Positions 24,374-33,000 of a stretch of DNA of 64,000 nt are shown here, in pieces (positions within the stretch are counted from its first letter, which is position 1; each line of letters begins with the position of its first letter). Both the position numbers and the translations under genes were made by a program. The notes under the pieces were generated by a model that was not told the DNA's origin, did not search any database, and saw only the letters and a list, made by a program, of their open reading frames with translations. Source of the DNA: Sulfopaludibacter sp035606355 (GTDB lineage Bacteria > Acidobacteriota > Terriglobia > Bryobacterales > Bryobacteraceae). The stretch covers positions 21,377 to 85,376 of the forward strand of contig DATNFO010000047.1 in NCBI GenBank assembly GCA_035606355.1. Reading direction: 5' to 3'.

Positions 24374-25660
24374 ATGGAAACTCAATCCGAGCACACCCGC
24401 ACAGCCAATCACCCGGCCTTCCGGGTTGATGTGAAACTTCATGATCTGCTCGTTAACAAGGAACAACCCAAGAGCCTGCTGCCCGCTCCCGGCCAGCCGC
24501 TCACACTTCCAGACCCCGTATATCCGCAGTTTCCCGAATTGCAGCAACTCGCCGATATCGACGCCATTCCGGACAAGCGTAAGTGGACCGCGCCCCTGAT
24601 TTACCGCGCCATGCGCGGATGGCTGTTCCCTTATATACGGTCGCGAGTAATGCCCGGCGATTTCCACCCGATCATCGCCTATCTCTTCACTGAGTGGAAA
24701 TGCAACCTGGATTGCCACTACTGCTGGGCGTTCGACAACAAGGTCAAAGGCATGACCGAAGACACGGCGCGCCGCGCCATCGACTGGCTTCACGATAGCG
24801 GCTGCCGCGTGCTGGCCCTCATGGGCGGAGAGCCCCTGCTGCGCCCGCAATTCGTGCACAAAGTGGTCTATTACGCGGCGCGGAAGGGCTTCTGGGTGTA
24901 CGTGCCGACCAATGGCCGCCTGCTGCGTCCGGACGTCATCGACCGGCTAGGCGATGCCGGTGTGGCTACGTTCAATTTCGCCGTCGATGCCGTGGACGAG
25001 AAGCCCGGCCTGCCGAAGGCGCTCAACCCCATCCGCAAGTACTTTGACCATTTGATCAAGCGGCAGTACCGCTATGGCTACACAGTGTTCTTCAACATGA
25101 ACATCTGCCGCAATAACATCGAGGATATTCGCCAGTTGACGGAGATCGCGCGCGAGCATCGCATCGCGACCGATTACCACATCAACGAAACGCCGATGAT
25201 CGCGCCGGATCACTTTGAGCACCTGGAGAACAACGTCACTTACATCACTAAGGATGATTGGCCGGAGGTAGACCGCTTAGTCGACTGGCTGATCGAGAAA
25301 AACAAGGCGGGCTACAAGATGGTGAACTCGGTGCAGCGGCTGAACGAAATGCGCGAGTTCATGCGCGGGAAGTTACAGGACTGGAACTGCCGCGCCGGCC
25401 ATAACAACGTGATCGTCCGCGTGGATGGCACACTCGCTCCTTGTTTCCCGATGTATTCGGCCACCTACGATTGGGGCGCCGTGGGCCGCCACAAATTTAC
25501 CGAGGCGCAACTCCACGAGATGAAACAGGGCTGCCAGCCGCACTGCTTCTCCACGTTGAACCACAATCTGGCGTATTGCTACGATGCCACGCGCGTGGTG
25601 AAGTGGATGACCCGCCAGGCCGCGCGAGGGTTCCAGGGAGCCAGCGGAAGCTTCACATAA
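24374..25660 (+). CDS. Radical SAM/SPASM-like protein of unknown function
   Basis: This 428-residue protein has a radical SAM core with the [4Fe-4S] motif CNLDCHYCW (C110, C114, C117), followed by MGGEPLLRPQF (the GGE motif) and a partial TIM barrel. The C-terminal region has cysteines in DWNCRAGHNNVIVRVDGTLAPCFPMY and GCQPHCFSTLNHNLAYCYD, a pattern resembling a SPASM or twitch auxiliary cluster. A roughly 100-residue N-terminal extension precedes the core. HpnH-type and peptide-maturase families share this organisation. No small peptide gene is adjacent. A -10-like TATGAT at 24354-24359 lies only 15 bases before the ATG, so the transcript may be nearly leaderless. Confidence 0.88.
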   Translation: METQSEHTRTANHPAFRVDVKLHDLLVNKEQPKSLLPAPGQPLTLPDPVYPQFPELQQLADIDAIPDKRKWTAPLIYRAMRGWLFPYIRSRVMPGDFHPIIAYLFTEWKCNLDCHYCWAFDNKVKGMTEDTARRAIDWLHDSGCRVLALMGGEPLLRPQFVHKVVYYAARKGFWVYVPTNGRLLRPDVIDRLGDAGVATFNFAVDAVDEKPGLPKALNPIRKYFDHLIKRQYRYGYTVFFNMNICRNNIEDIRQLTEIAREHRIATDYHINETPMIAPDHFEHLENNVTYITKDDWPEVDRLVDWLIEKNKAGYKMVNSVQRLNEMREFMRGKLQDWNCRAGHNNVIVRVDGTLAPCFPMYSATYDWGAVGRHKFTEAQLHEMKQGCQPHCFSTLNHNLAYCYDATRVVKWMTRQAARGFQGASGSFT

Positions 25661-25704
25661 AAGTGGGGCGGCCAATCCTGGCCCGCTGCCTGCCGGCACG
25701 TGGC

Positions 25705-26661
25705 TTACGCCCCGGCGCGTTCGCCTAGACTCGACCGGTACCACTCGAGCGTGAGCCGCATTCCTTCGTCAAACGAAAACCGCGGCGCGTGTCCCAGGTC
25801 ACGCACCGCCGCAGTGGTATCCGCCTGCGAATCCTGGACGTCGCCCGCGCGCGGAGGCCCGTATTTCGCCGGGATCTCCACGCCTTCGAGCTTCTGCACC
25901 AGCGCCCAGGCCTGATTCAGGGTGATCCGTCCACCGTTACCGCCGTTGTACACTTTGCCCGAGACGCCCTGGGCGCGCGCGGCCTTCAGGTTCAATTCCG
26001 CGACGTCTTCCACGTACGTGAAGTCGCGAGACTGTTCGCCGTCGCCGAAGATGGTTGGCGCCGTCCGGGTCAGCACGGCCTTCATGAATAGCGACAATAC
26101 GCCGGAATACGCGCTGGAAGGGTCCTGCCGCGGTCCGTACACATTGAAGTAGCGCAGCGCTACCGTCTCCAGGTGGAAGACGTTCGAGAACACGCTGCAG
26201 TAATACTCGCCGACGAGTTTCTGCAGGGCGTACGGCGACTTCGGCACGGGCATCATGGTCTCAACCTTCGGCAGCACCAGCGTATCGCCGTAGGCGGAAG
26301 ACGATGCGGCATACACCACACGGCGCACGCCGCCCTCATGAGCCGCGCGCAGCACATTGAACGTCCCGTTGATGTTGGCCTCGTGGGAGGGCACCGGCTC
26401 GTCGATCGACCGGGGAACGCTTGGGATCGCCGCCTCATGAAAGACCACGTCAGCGCCGCGAACCAGCGGCGCGACCTCCTCGAAATTACGAATGTCCGCG
26501 CGATGGAAGTCCACTTGGGCGCGTACTTCGTCCAGGTTGCCCTCGCGCCCGCTCAGCAGATTGTCGATGACGGAAACTCTCGCCGCGCCTTCTTTCAACA
26601 GCGCACGCACAATCGCGGACCCAATGAAGCCCGCTCCTCCGGTAACAACGTATCGGTTCAT
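25705..26661 (-). CDS. NAD-dependent nucleotide-sugar epimerase/dehydratase (GalE/WbpP-like)
   Basis: This 318-residue extended-SDR enzyme starts MNRYVVTGGAGFIGS with the GxxGxxG motif at 8-14. It has the DNLLSGREGNL cofactor-specificity loop, FHEAAIPSVPRS, the catalytic YxxxK in SPYALQKLVGEYY and the RYFNVYGPRQDPSSAYSGV segment typical of UDP-GlcNAc/GalNAc 4-epimerases. An FTYVEDVA segment follows. It likely interconverts UDP-hexoses for surface polysaccharide or lipopolysaccharide; the exact substrate cannot be resolved. It is translationally coupled to the upstream gene: its ATG overlaps that gene's TGA as ATGA. The extended open frame to 26820 is not protein-like. Confidence 0.92.
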   Translation of the reverse strand: MNRYVVTGGAGFIGSAIVRALLKEGAARVSVIDNLLSGREGNLDEVRAQVDFHRADIRNFEEVAPLVRGADVVFHEAAIPSVPRSIDEPVPSHEANINGTFNVLRAAHEGGVRRVVYAASSSAYGDTLVLPKVETMMPVPKSPYALQKLVGEYYCSVFSNVFHLETVALRYFNVYGPRQDPSSAYSGVLSLFMKAVLTRTAPTIFGDGEQSRDFTYVEDVAELNLKAARAQGVSGKVYNGGNGGRITLNQAWALVQKLEGVEIPAKYGPPRAGDVQDSQADTTAAVRDLGHAPRFSFDEGMRLTLEWYRSSLGERAGA

Positions 26662-27491
26662 ATTTTTTTCGTCTCGCGCTCTAAGTGGCGCAGCGATTCC
26701 CTGGCGATGTCCTCCGCTCCGAAACTGAAATCGAAGGCTTCCAGCGATACCCAACCAGAATACCCGCGTTCGATCAGCTTGCGCAGCAGGGGCTTGAAAT
26801 CGTAGTTCCCCGCCCCGCAATGTTTGCCGTCAAGCTCATTGACGTGGATGTGACGGATCACGTCAAAATAGCGATCCACCAGCACGTCGTGCGGCTCCGC
26901 TTCGTCTATGGCATTGTGAACGTCGAACATCGTGCGGACGGCGGGGCTGGCAATCTCCTTCACGATACCAGCGGCCTCGCCGAGCGTCTGGATGACATCG
27001 CACTGGTTGACGGGCAGCGCCTCGGCCAGCACGGTGACGCCGCGCGATTCGGCCTGCGGCGCAACCCCGGCGAGTCCATCGACGAAATTGCGGGTCGCTT
27101 CGGCGCGCGAGAGGCCGCCGGTGGTCTCGCGCTGCTTTGGCGATCCAAACACCAGGACGCCATCGGGCCCCAGGTCGGCGCACAGATCGATCAGATCGCG
27201 GATGTGTTGCCAACTGCGTTCGCGGAGCGATGCGTCGGGTGTGGTAACGTGCAGCCCCTTGGGGCAGACCATCAGCCAGTGCAGACCCACGAACGTCAGC
27301 CCCTCGCCGGCAATCGTGTCGCGAACTTCGCGGCGCCGTGAGGCGGAAACGTCGCCCGGCCGCTCGCCAAGAGTGAACGGAGCAATCTCAATCCCTGTGT
27401 AACCGGCCTTGCGAAGCGCTTTGCAGGCGTCCGGAAAAGCCCACTTCTCGAAAGCCTCATTACACATCGCATGGCGCAGGGTTCCCGGCAT
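26658..27491 (-). CDS. Sugar phosphate isomerase/epimerase (xylose isomerase-like TIM barrel)
   Basis: This 277-residue AP-endonuclease-2-family barrel resembles IolE/IolI and hydroxypyruvate isomerase-like enzymes. Expected metal ligands are Glu in VTVLAEAL, Asp in RTMFDVHNA, His in IRHIHVNEL and Glu in VSLEAFDF near the C-terminus. The N-terminus MPGTLRHAMCNEAFEKWAF matches relatives that begin near MxxAICNE, so ATG 27491 is preferred over ATG 27515 (MFRLNWFF). It is the first gene of a two-gene unit with the epimerase (4-bp ATGA overlap), suggesting a joint role in modified-sugar or inositol-type metabolism. The substrate is unknown. Confidence 0.87.
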   Translation of the reverse strand: MPGTLRHAMCNEAFEKWAFPDACKALRKAGYTGIEIAPFTLGERPGDVSASRRREVRDTIAGEGLTFVGLHWLMVCPKGLHVTTPDASLRERSWQHIRDLIDLCADLGPDGVLVFGSPKQRETTGGLSRAEATRNFVDGLAGVAPQAESRGVTVLAEALPVNQCDVIQTLGEAAGIVKEIASPAVRTMFDVHNAIDEAEPHDVLVDRYFDVIRHIHVNELDGKHCGAGNYDFKPLLRKLIERGYSGWVSLEAFDFSFGAEDIARESLRHLERETKKI

Positions 27492-27548
27492 GAAAAACCA
27501 GTTTAGCCGAAACATCGCCGGGAGAAGCCATCTGCTACCCTTGTGTCC

Positions 27549-29015
27549 ATGAAAATCGGAGTACTTACTCTGATTCACTCGCTGGCTGCTTTCGCGCTGC
27601 TGGCGCAGCCGAACGGCGCGATCGAAGGCCGCGTGGTCAGCAAGGTGGATGGCAGCGGCATCGCAGGCGCGACGGTGACTGTAGGTCCGCGGACGCTGAT
27701 CACCGATTCCGGCGGCGCCTTCCATATCGATGGCCTCGCTCCTGGTCAGTTTGTCATCGGCGCGAAAATGGACGGCTACTTCCCCGCCCAAGTTCCCGCC
27801 GCTGCCGGTGGCACGGCCGCGGCAACTGTCACCATCGCCCTCACTCCGCACGCCTTCCTCGCAGGCAAGGTGACCGGCGCCGATGGCCGCCCAACCCCCC
27901 GTGCCTCTGTCGAGGTCACCCAGGCTGTTCGCCGCACCGGCACGACTACTTACTACTGGGCGACCACCACGGGAGACGACGGCCGCTATCGCGTGGGACC
28001 TTTGCAGCCCGGCAGCTACCGTATCCTGGCGCACGCGCCTTCCGAACAGGTGGTCAACGACACCTATTTCCCTTCGGCGCCCACTGCCGAGGACGCGCAG
28101 ATAGTTGTTGTGCGAGGAGGCGAGCAACTGGGCGGCTTCGATATTCGCTTGCTTAGCGTGCCGCGTCACTCGGTGGCCGGAACAGCCTTTGACGACCACG
28201 GCGCGCCCGCGGAGGCAACGGTGGCGCTGAGTTCCTGCACTCCGGCGACGAAGCCTCACGCCACCGCGCGAACCGCACCCGATGGCAGGTTTCGATTTCC
28301 CGGAGTGCCCGAGGGCGAATGGTGTCTCACCGTGGAGGCCCTACAGTCCGGCACAAAACTCAAGGGTGGGACCACCGCAATCGTCCACGCCGATGTCTCG
28401 GACCTCGCCATTCACCTCGCAGCGCCGTTCACCTATCAGGCCACTGTGGAACCGCGGGAGCCCTGGGCCTCCACGTCGAACTCTACCCTTCCGATGCCGC
28501 AACCGGCGGGGCATACAGCAACGAACGCGCCGGAGACGATGCAATTGTTCACTTTGCAGCCATTTATGCCGGCCGCTACAACATCAATATCTTTGGAGCC
28601 GCGCCCACACATTATCTCGAGGCGATCCGCATCGGCGAGCAGGATGTGCTCGGCACGGAGGCGGTGCTCGCGCCCGGAGGCCCACCGATTCGCGTGATCT
28701 TTAAACCCGGCCCGGCGGCAATCACCGGCACCGTGGAAAACGGGCGTCGCGTGCGAAGTGGTTGTGCTTCCGGAGCAGGAGGGCCTGTGGAACTTCCGCT
28801 TCATCCGGCACTCCACCTGCGACAAAAACGGCCGCTTCGAGATCGCGCTACTGCGGCCCGGCGCATCCTACGTCGTAGCGCTGGATCGAATTGAGGACAC
28901 CGGTCTCGACCGGCTCTCGACCCTGCGCAGCCTTGCCGCGCTGGCGACCCCGATCGCATTGGACCCCGGCCGCAGCACCCGCATCGACTTGAAGCTCCAG
29001 CGCTGGCCGGAGTAG
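27549..29015 (+). pseudogene. Secreted carboxypeptidase-regulatory repeat protein, two frameshifts
   Basis: The gene encodes a signal peptide (MKIGVLTLIHSLAAFALLAQ) and several carboxypeptidase-regulatory-like Ig modules (GAIEGRVVSKVDGSGIAGATV; FLAGKVTGADGRPTPRASV; SVAGTAFDDHGAPAEATV). Homology-like sequence leaves the first frame near 28440-28465 and resumes in another frame (LHVELYPSDAATGGAYSNE ... LEAIRIGEQDVLGTEAVL), then returns to the original frame near 28735-28760 (VVLPEQEGLWNFRFIRHST ... RIDLKLQRWPE, stop 29015). The pattern needs a one-base loss followed by a one-base gain. The result is a stop at 28697 in the first frame. This is either a recent pseudogene or two sequencing errors; about 488 residues would be restored by correction. 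Function would be surface binding. Confidence 0.75.
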
Positions 29016-29016
29016 C

Positions 29017-30423
29017 TTACTTCTCCGCCTCCACCCTCACCGGCCCAAATTTCTTCAATGGCTCGGCGATCTTACTCGCGTCGCCGATCACGACAATGCT
29101 CGCTAAACCCGTCGAAAGGTATCGTCGTGCCGCCGCCTGCACTTGCATCGCAGTCACACTCCGCACTTTGCTCGTATACGTCTCCAGATAGTCCTTCGGC
29201 AGGCCGAGCGTTTGGATCATATCGAGCTGCGCTGCGATGCCTTCCTGAGTCTCCAGCCGCAGGACATACATGCCGCACATGTAATCCTTGACATGCGTCA
29301 GTTCGGCCGGCGGAATCGGCTTCGCAAACACGCCATCCACTTCGGCGAGCACTTCCCTCAGCGCAGGCTCGATCACTTCATTGCGCACCTGCGTGACCGC
29401 CGTCAGCATCGCGGCATCGCGCTGCGTGGCGTATTCGGTATGTGCATCGTAAGCGTAGCCGTCGCGCTCGCGAACATCGCGAAACAGCCGCGACGCCGCT
29501 CCGGCTCCGAGAATGTCGCTGGCCACCAGCATCGGGAAGAAATCGGGCGAATTGCGCGGCGGCGCCAATCGCGCGACGTGAATGTCGGCTTGCACGGACC
29601 CCGGCCGGTCCACCAGCACGATCTGCCGGCGCGGCGGCGGCGGCGCGATCTTCCCGGGCGCCGGCGCGGCCCGCCGCTCCCATCCCGCGAACCGGTCCGT
29701 GATCACTTTCATCAGCTCGCCGTGCGCGGGCAGACGGCCGAGCACCGTCAGCGTGGCATTCTCCGGCGTGAGGCGAGCATCGCGATACGCTGCGAGTTTG
29801 GCCGCGTCGAGCTTCGCGATGGAACCCAGGGTTGCGGTCATGTGTCCGTACGGAGTTGTGCCATAGATCAGGCGCAGGCGCTTCTCCTCCGCCAGAAACG
29901 CCGGATCGGCCCGCTCAGCCTTCAGGCTCTCGGCCCGATTGCGTTTGTACAAATCCACTTCGCCGGCGGGGAACTCCGCATGCAGCGCGGCATCGGCCAT
30001 CAGGTCCAGCAGCTTGCCGGTATTTTCCGACAGCGCATTCCCGGCCACGGTAAGCGCATCCGGCCCTGCTGCCGCGCCCACCGATCCGCCGATCGCATCC
30101 ACTTCTTCAGAAAACTGCCGCGCAGTCCGCGACGCCGTGCCTTCGGTGAGAAGCGACGCCACGGCCTCGGCGAGACCGGGCAGTTCCGTGGGGTCGAAGC
30201 GCGAACCGGCCATGAAATTCAAACGCGCGGTCACCAGCGGATAACGAGCGTCCTCGACCAGAACGATCTTGAGCCCGTTGCGCAGCGTGGTCTCCGATAC
30301 CGGCGGCAATTTGTAGGGGGGAATCGGCGGCGTGCGCGGAGGCTTGGTACGATCCACCGGTTGCGCCGCGACGCACGCGGCCATCGCGGCGGCGAATGCA
30401 AGGAATCTGAGTATGCTGCTCAC
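29017..30423 (-). CDS. M16 peptidase-like protein, inactive subunit
   Basis: This 468-residue exported protein has the insulinase/mitochondrial-processing-peptidase fold: SETTLRNGLKIVLVEDARYPLVTARLNFMAGSRFD at the start, and the C-terminal domain around PELRE-like YAYDAHTEYATQ and ALREVLAEVDG. The zinc-binding HxxEH motif is absent; the corresponding segment reads GLAEAVASLLTEGT, so it should be catalytically dead. It retains the R/Y pair region used by alpha-type subunits for substrate binding. It starts at GTG 30423 directly after the stop of the active M16 gene, so the two most likely form a periplasmic heterodimer like the bacterial PqqF/MPP-type pairs. The signal peptide is about 1-20 (...CVAAQ). 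Confidence 0.9.
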   Translation of the reverse strand: MSSILRFLAFAAAMAACVAAQPVDRTKPPRTPPIPPYKLPPVSETTLRNGLKIVLVEDARYPLVTARLNFMAGSRFDPTELPGLAEAVASLLTEGTASRTARQFSEEVDAIGGSVGAAAGPDALTVAGNALSENTGKLLDLMADAALHAEFPAGEVDLYKRNRAESLKAERADPAFLAEEKRLRLIYGTTPYGHMTATLGSIAKLDAAKLAAYRDARLTPENATLTVLGRLPAHGELMKVITDRFAGWERRAAPAPGKIAPPPPRRQIVLVDRPGSVQADIHVARLAPPRNSPDFFPMLVASDILGAGAASRLFRDVRERDGYAYDAHTEYATQRDAAMLTAVTQVRNEVIEPALREVLAEVDGVFAKPIPPAELTHVKDYMCGMYVLRLETQEGIAAQLDMIQTLGLPKDYLETYTSKVRSVTAMQVQAAARRYLSTGLASIVVIGDASKIAEPLKKFGPVRVEAEK

Positions 30424-31773
30424 TTACTTGCCCTCCTCTCCGGCCGGCTGGATCTTCAGCACGGCGCGGCGCCGGGGGTTGAAATACTTCTTCGCCGCCG
30501 CCTGGATTTGTTCCGGAGTAACGGCAAGCATGCGCTCCATTTCCGTGTTGATCAGGCCGGCATCGTGGTCCGCGACTTCATATTGCGCAAGCGCTTTTGC
30601 CCTCGAAAGCGAGCTTTGCATATCTCTCAGAAATGACGCCCGCATTTGCGTTTTGACACGCTGCAACTCAGCCGCGGAGACAGGCTCGCTCTGCAGCCTG
30701 GTGAACTCATCCTGTACCTGCGCGATCACCTGGTCAGCCGTGAAGTTGGGCTTGTACTTGATGAACAGCGCATAGGGCTCCGGATCGCGATAATCAAGCC
30801 AACCGGCAAACGGCCAGCCGAGATCCGCTTCGTAATCGATCGCCGATTCCTTCCCCTTCACCAGGTCCATGCGGAAGCGCGAGCTGTCGCCGGCGGTCAA
30901 TATGGCATCGATCATGTGAATCGCGTAAAAATCCGGGGACCGCCGCGAAGGTCCGGGATAGCCCATCACGACGCCCGGCACTCTGGCCAGCGGATCCTTA
31001 TACGTTTCCTCCTTGGCTTGAAAGTCGGGCTCCGTCAGGTCGACGCGTTTCGGCGCAGGCTGCGCCGGGATATCTCCGAAGTAAGTCTCCACTAACTTCA
31101 GAGTCTCAGTAACTTGTATGTCGCCGACGATGAGCAATACGGCGTTATTCGGCGCATAGTAAGTCTTAAAGAACTTACTAACGTCGCCAAGAGTAGCCGC
31201 CTTCAGATCTTCAAAGCTGCCGATGATGGAGTGCGAGCTTTGCCAGTTACGGAAGATCAGGGTTGGCCAGACGTCCGAAATCGCCGTATTGTAGGGCTGA
31301 TTGTCGAAGTTAAGCCGCCGCTCCTGTTGCACGGCCTCCTTCTGGTTCTGCAGCTTTTCCGCGGTAATCACCAGGTCGCGCATGCGGTCCGCCTCCAGCC
31401 ACAGGGCGCTCGCCAGCTTGTTGGAGGGGAGCACGTCGTAATACTCGGTGAAGTCCGGATGCGTGGATCCGTTGAGTAATCCGCCGTTGCCCTCCACCAC
31501 CTCATCCTGCGTGCCCTTGGGCGCATTCACCGAACCTTCGAACATCATGTGCTCGAACAGATGCGCGAACCCGGTGCGGCCGCGTTCTTCACTGCGCGCC
31601 CCGACGTCGTAAATCACGTACACCGACACCACGGGCGCTGCGCTATCTTTGGAGAGGACGACGCGCAAACCGTTTCCGAGCTTGTGCGCTTCAACCGGGA
31701 CAACGAAGTCGCTCGCCGGACGCGCTGGAAACGCGCTCGCGAGCAGCAGGCAGAATCCCAAAAGGTGTTTCAT
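30424..31773 (-). CDS. M16 zinc metalloprotease, active subunit
   Basis: This 449-residue exported protease has a signal peptide (about 1-20) and the zinc motif HLFEH at residues 71-75 in RTGFAHLFEHMMFEGS. The distal Glu is about 76 residues later, in the helix of KLQNQKEAVQQERR. The C-terminal inactive half-domain includes PGVVMGYPGPSRRSPDFYAI. M16B proteases degrade short or unfolded peptides in the periplasm. ATG 31773 was chosen because it begins the signal peptide; the frame continues open over the divergent aminotransferase gene but is antisense there. It is the first gene of a two-gene operon whose second product lacks the zinc motif. Confidence 0.94.
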   Translation of the reverse strand: MKHLLGFCLLLASAFPARPASDFVVPVEAHKLGNGLRVVLSKDSAAPVVSVYVIYDVGARSEERGRTGFAHLFEHMMFEGSVNAPKGTQDEVVEGNGGLLNGSTHPDFTEYYDVLPSNKLASALWLEADRMRDLVITAEKLQNQKEAVQQERRLNFDNQPYNTAISDVWPTLIFRNWQSSHSIIGSFEDLKAATLGDVSKFFKTYYAPNNAVLLIVGDIQVTETLKLVETYFGDIPAQPAPKRVDLTEPDFQAKEETYKDPLARVPGVVMGYPGPSRRSPDFYAIHMIDAILTAGDSSRFRMDLVKGKESAIDYEADLGWPFAGWLDYRDPEPYALFIKYKPNFTADQVIAQVQDEFTRLQSEPVSAAELQRVKTQMRASFLRDMQSSLSRAKALAQYEVADHDAGLINTEMERMLAVTPEQIQAAAKKYFNPRRRAVLKIQPAGEEGK

Positions 31774-31830
31774 AGAGGTTAAAGACGTGCTCCTGCCCCT
31801 CAGGATAGCATCGGCATTTTGAGCGAACTC

Positions 31831-33000
31831 ATGTTTTCGACGCGCTTTTATTGGGGTTTGGAGCAAAACCGCCTTACGCAGCTCTTGCAGGCCAAACGCC
31901 GCGCGGGTGCAGACATCCTGGACCTCACCGAGTCCAATCCGACGCGCGCCGGCCTCGATTATCCGTCCGAAATCCTGAACGCATTCGCCGATCCGCGCAT
32001 CCTCACGTACGAACCTGCGCCCGCCGGAATCACCGAAGCGCGCGAGGCGGTCGCGCGGTACTACATGGCGCGCGGTATGCAGTTGCCTCTGGAGCGGATC
32101 TTGCTCACCGCGAGCACCAGCGAAGCATACACGTACCTCTTCAAGCTCCTCTGCGACGCGGGCGACGAAGTGCTTGTGCCGCGGCCATCGTATCCGCTCT
32201 TCGAATTTCTCGCCGGCATGGAAAGTGTCAAAGTCCGGCAATATCCGCTGCGGTACCACGGCGAATGGAGCATCGACATGCAGGCGCTGGACGCGCTGCT
32301 CACAGATCGAACGCGCGCCGTCATCCTGGTAAATCCGAATAACCCCACGGGGTCGTACGTGAAGCGCGACGAACTCCACGAACTTGCGCGCCTCTGCGCC
32401 GCGCGCAACATGGCGCTGATTTCCGATGAAGTATTCGCCGACTATTCGCTTGCACGCACTCCCGGCACGGTTCCGATGATCGCGGGCTTCAACGAATGCC
32501 TGGCGTTTTCGATGAGCGGCCTCTCCAAGGTCGCGGGCCTCCCTCAAATGAAGCTCGGGTGGATCGTAGCGTCCGGTCCGCACGCGTTGCGCACCGAAGC
32601 AATGGAGAAGCTCGAGTGGATCGCGGACACCTACCTCTCCGTGAGCACGCCTGTGCAATGCGCCGCCGCGCGGCTGATCGAAATCGGCGAAACGGTGCAG
32701 CGGCAGATCCGCGAGCGCACGGAAGCGAACCTGCGCTTCGCACGGCGTGCGCTCGCCGGAACCGCGGCCAACATCCTCAACGTGGAAGCCGGATGGTACA
32801 TTGTGCTGCAGGTGCCGCGCGTGCTGACTGAGGAAGAGTGGACTCTTTCCCTGCTGGAGCAGGACGACGTCCTGGTGCAGCCCGGCTTCTTCTACGACTT
32901 CGAATCCGAAGCTTACCTCGTCCTTAGCCTGCTTACAGAGCCGGCAATCTTCCGGGAAGGATTCACGCGAATAGCGCCGCGATGGCACACATCCTCCTGA
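31831..33000 (+). CDS. PLP-dependent aminotransferase, class I
   Basis: This 389-residue fold-type I enzyme has the PLP lysine K233 in FSMSGLSKVAGLPQMKLGW, the cofactor-binding NPNNPTG at 168-174, and the pyridine-ring Asp in ISDEVFADY. Substrate-binding features include GITEAREAVARYYMARG and the C-terminal region LVLSLLTEPAIFREG. Class I members include aspartate, aromatic and alanine aminotransferases; specificity cannot be read. I preferred ATG 31831 to the in-frame TTG at 31819. Its last 19 bases overlap the next gene, a glycosyltransferase, implying coupling. It is divergent from the M16 pair. Confidence 0.92.
   Translation: MFSTRFYWGLEQNRLTQLLQAKRRAGADILDLTESNPTRAGLDYPSEILNAFADPRILTYEPAPAGITEAREAVARYYMARGMQLPLERILLTASTSEAYTYLFKLLCDAGDEVLVPRPSYPLFEFLAGMESVKVRQYPLRYHGEWSIDMQALDALLTDRTRAVILVNPNNPTGSYVKRDELHELARLCAARNMALISDEVFADYSLARTPGTVPMIAGFNECLAFSMSGLSKVAGLPQMKLGWIVASGPHALRTEAMEKLEWIADTYLSVSTPVQCAAARLIEIGETVQRQIRERTEANLRFARRALAGTAANILNVEAGWYIVLQVPRVLTEEEWTLSLLEQDDVLVQPGFFYDFESEAYLVLSLLTEPAIFREGFTRIAPRWHTSS

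Noticed and set aside
29143..30636. 497-codon plus-strand frame
   Set aside because: Arg/His-rich shadow of the two M16 genes.
30424..32988. Single long minus-strand frame covering the M16 gene and beyond
   Set aside because: Only the part from 31773 down is M16-like; the rest is antisense to the aminotransferase gene.
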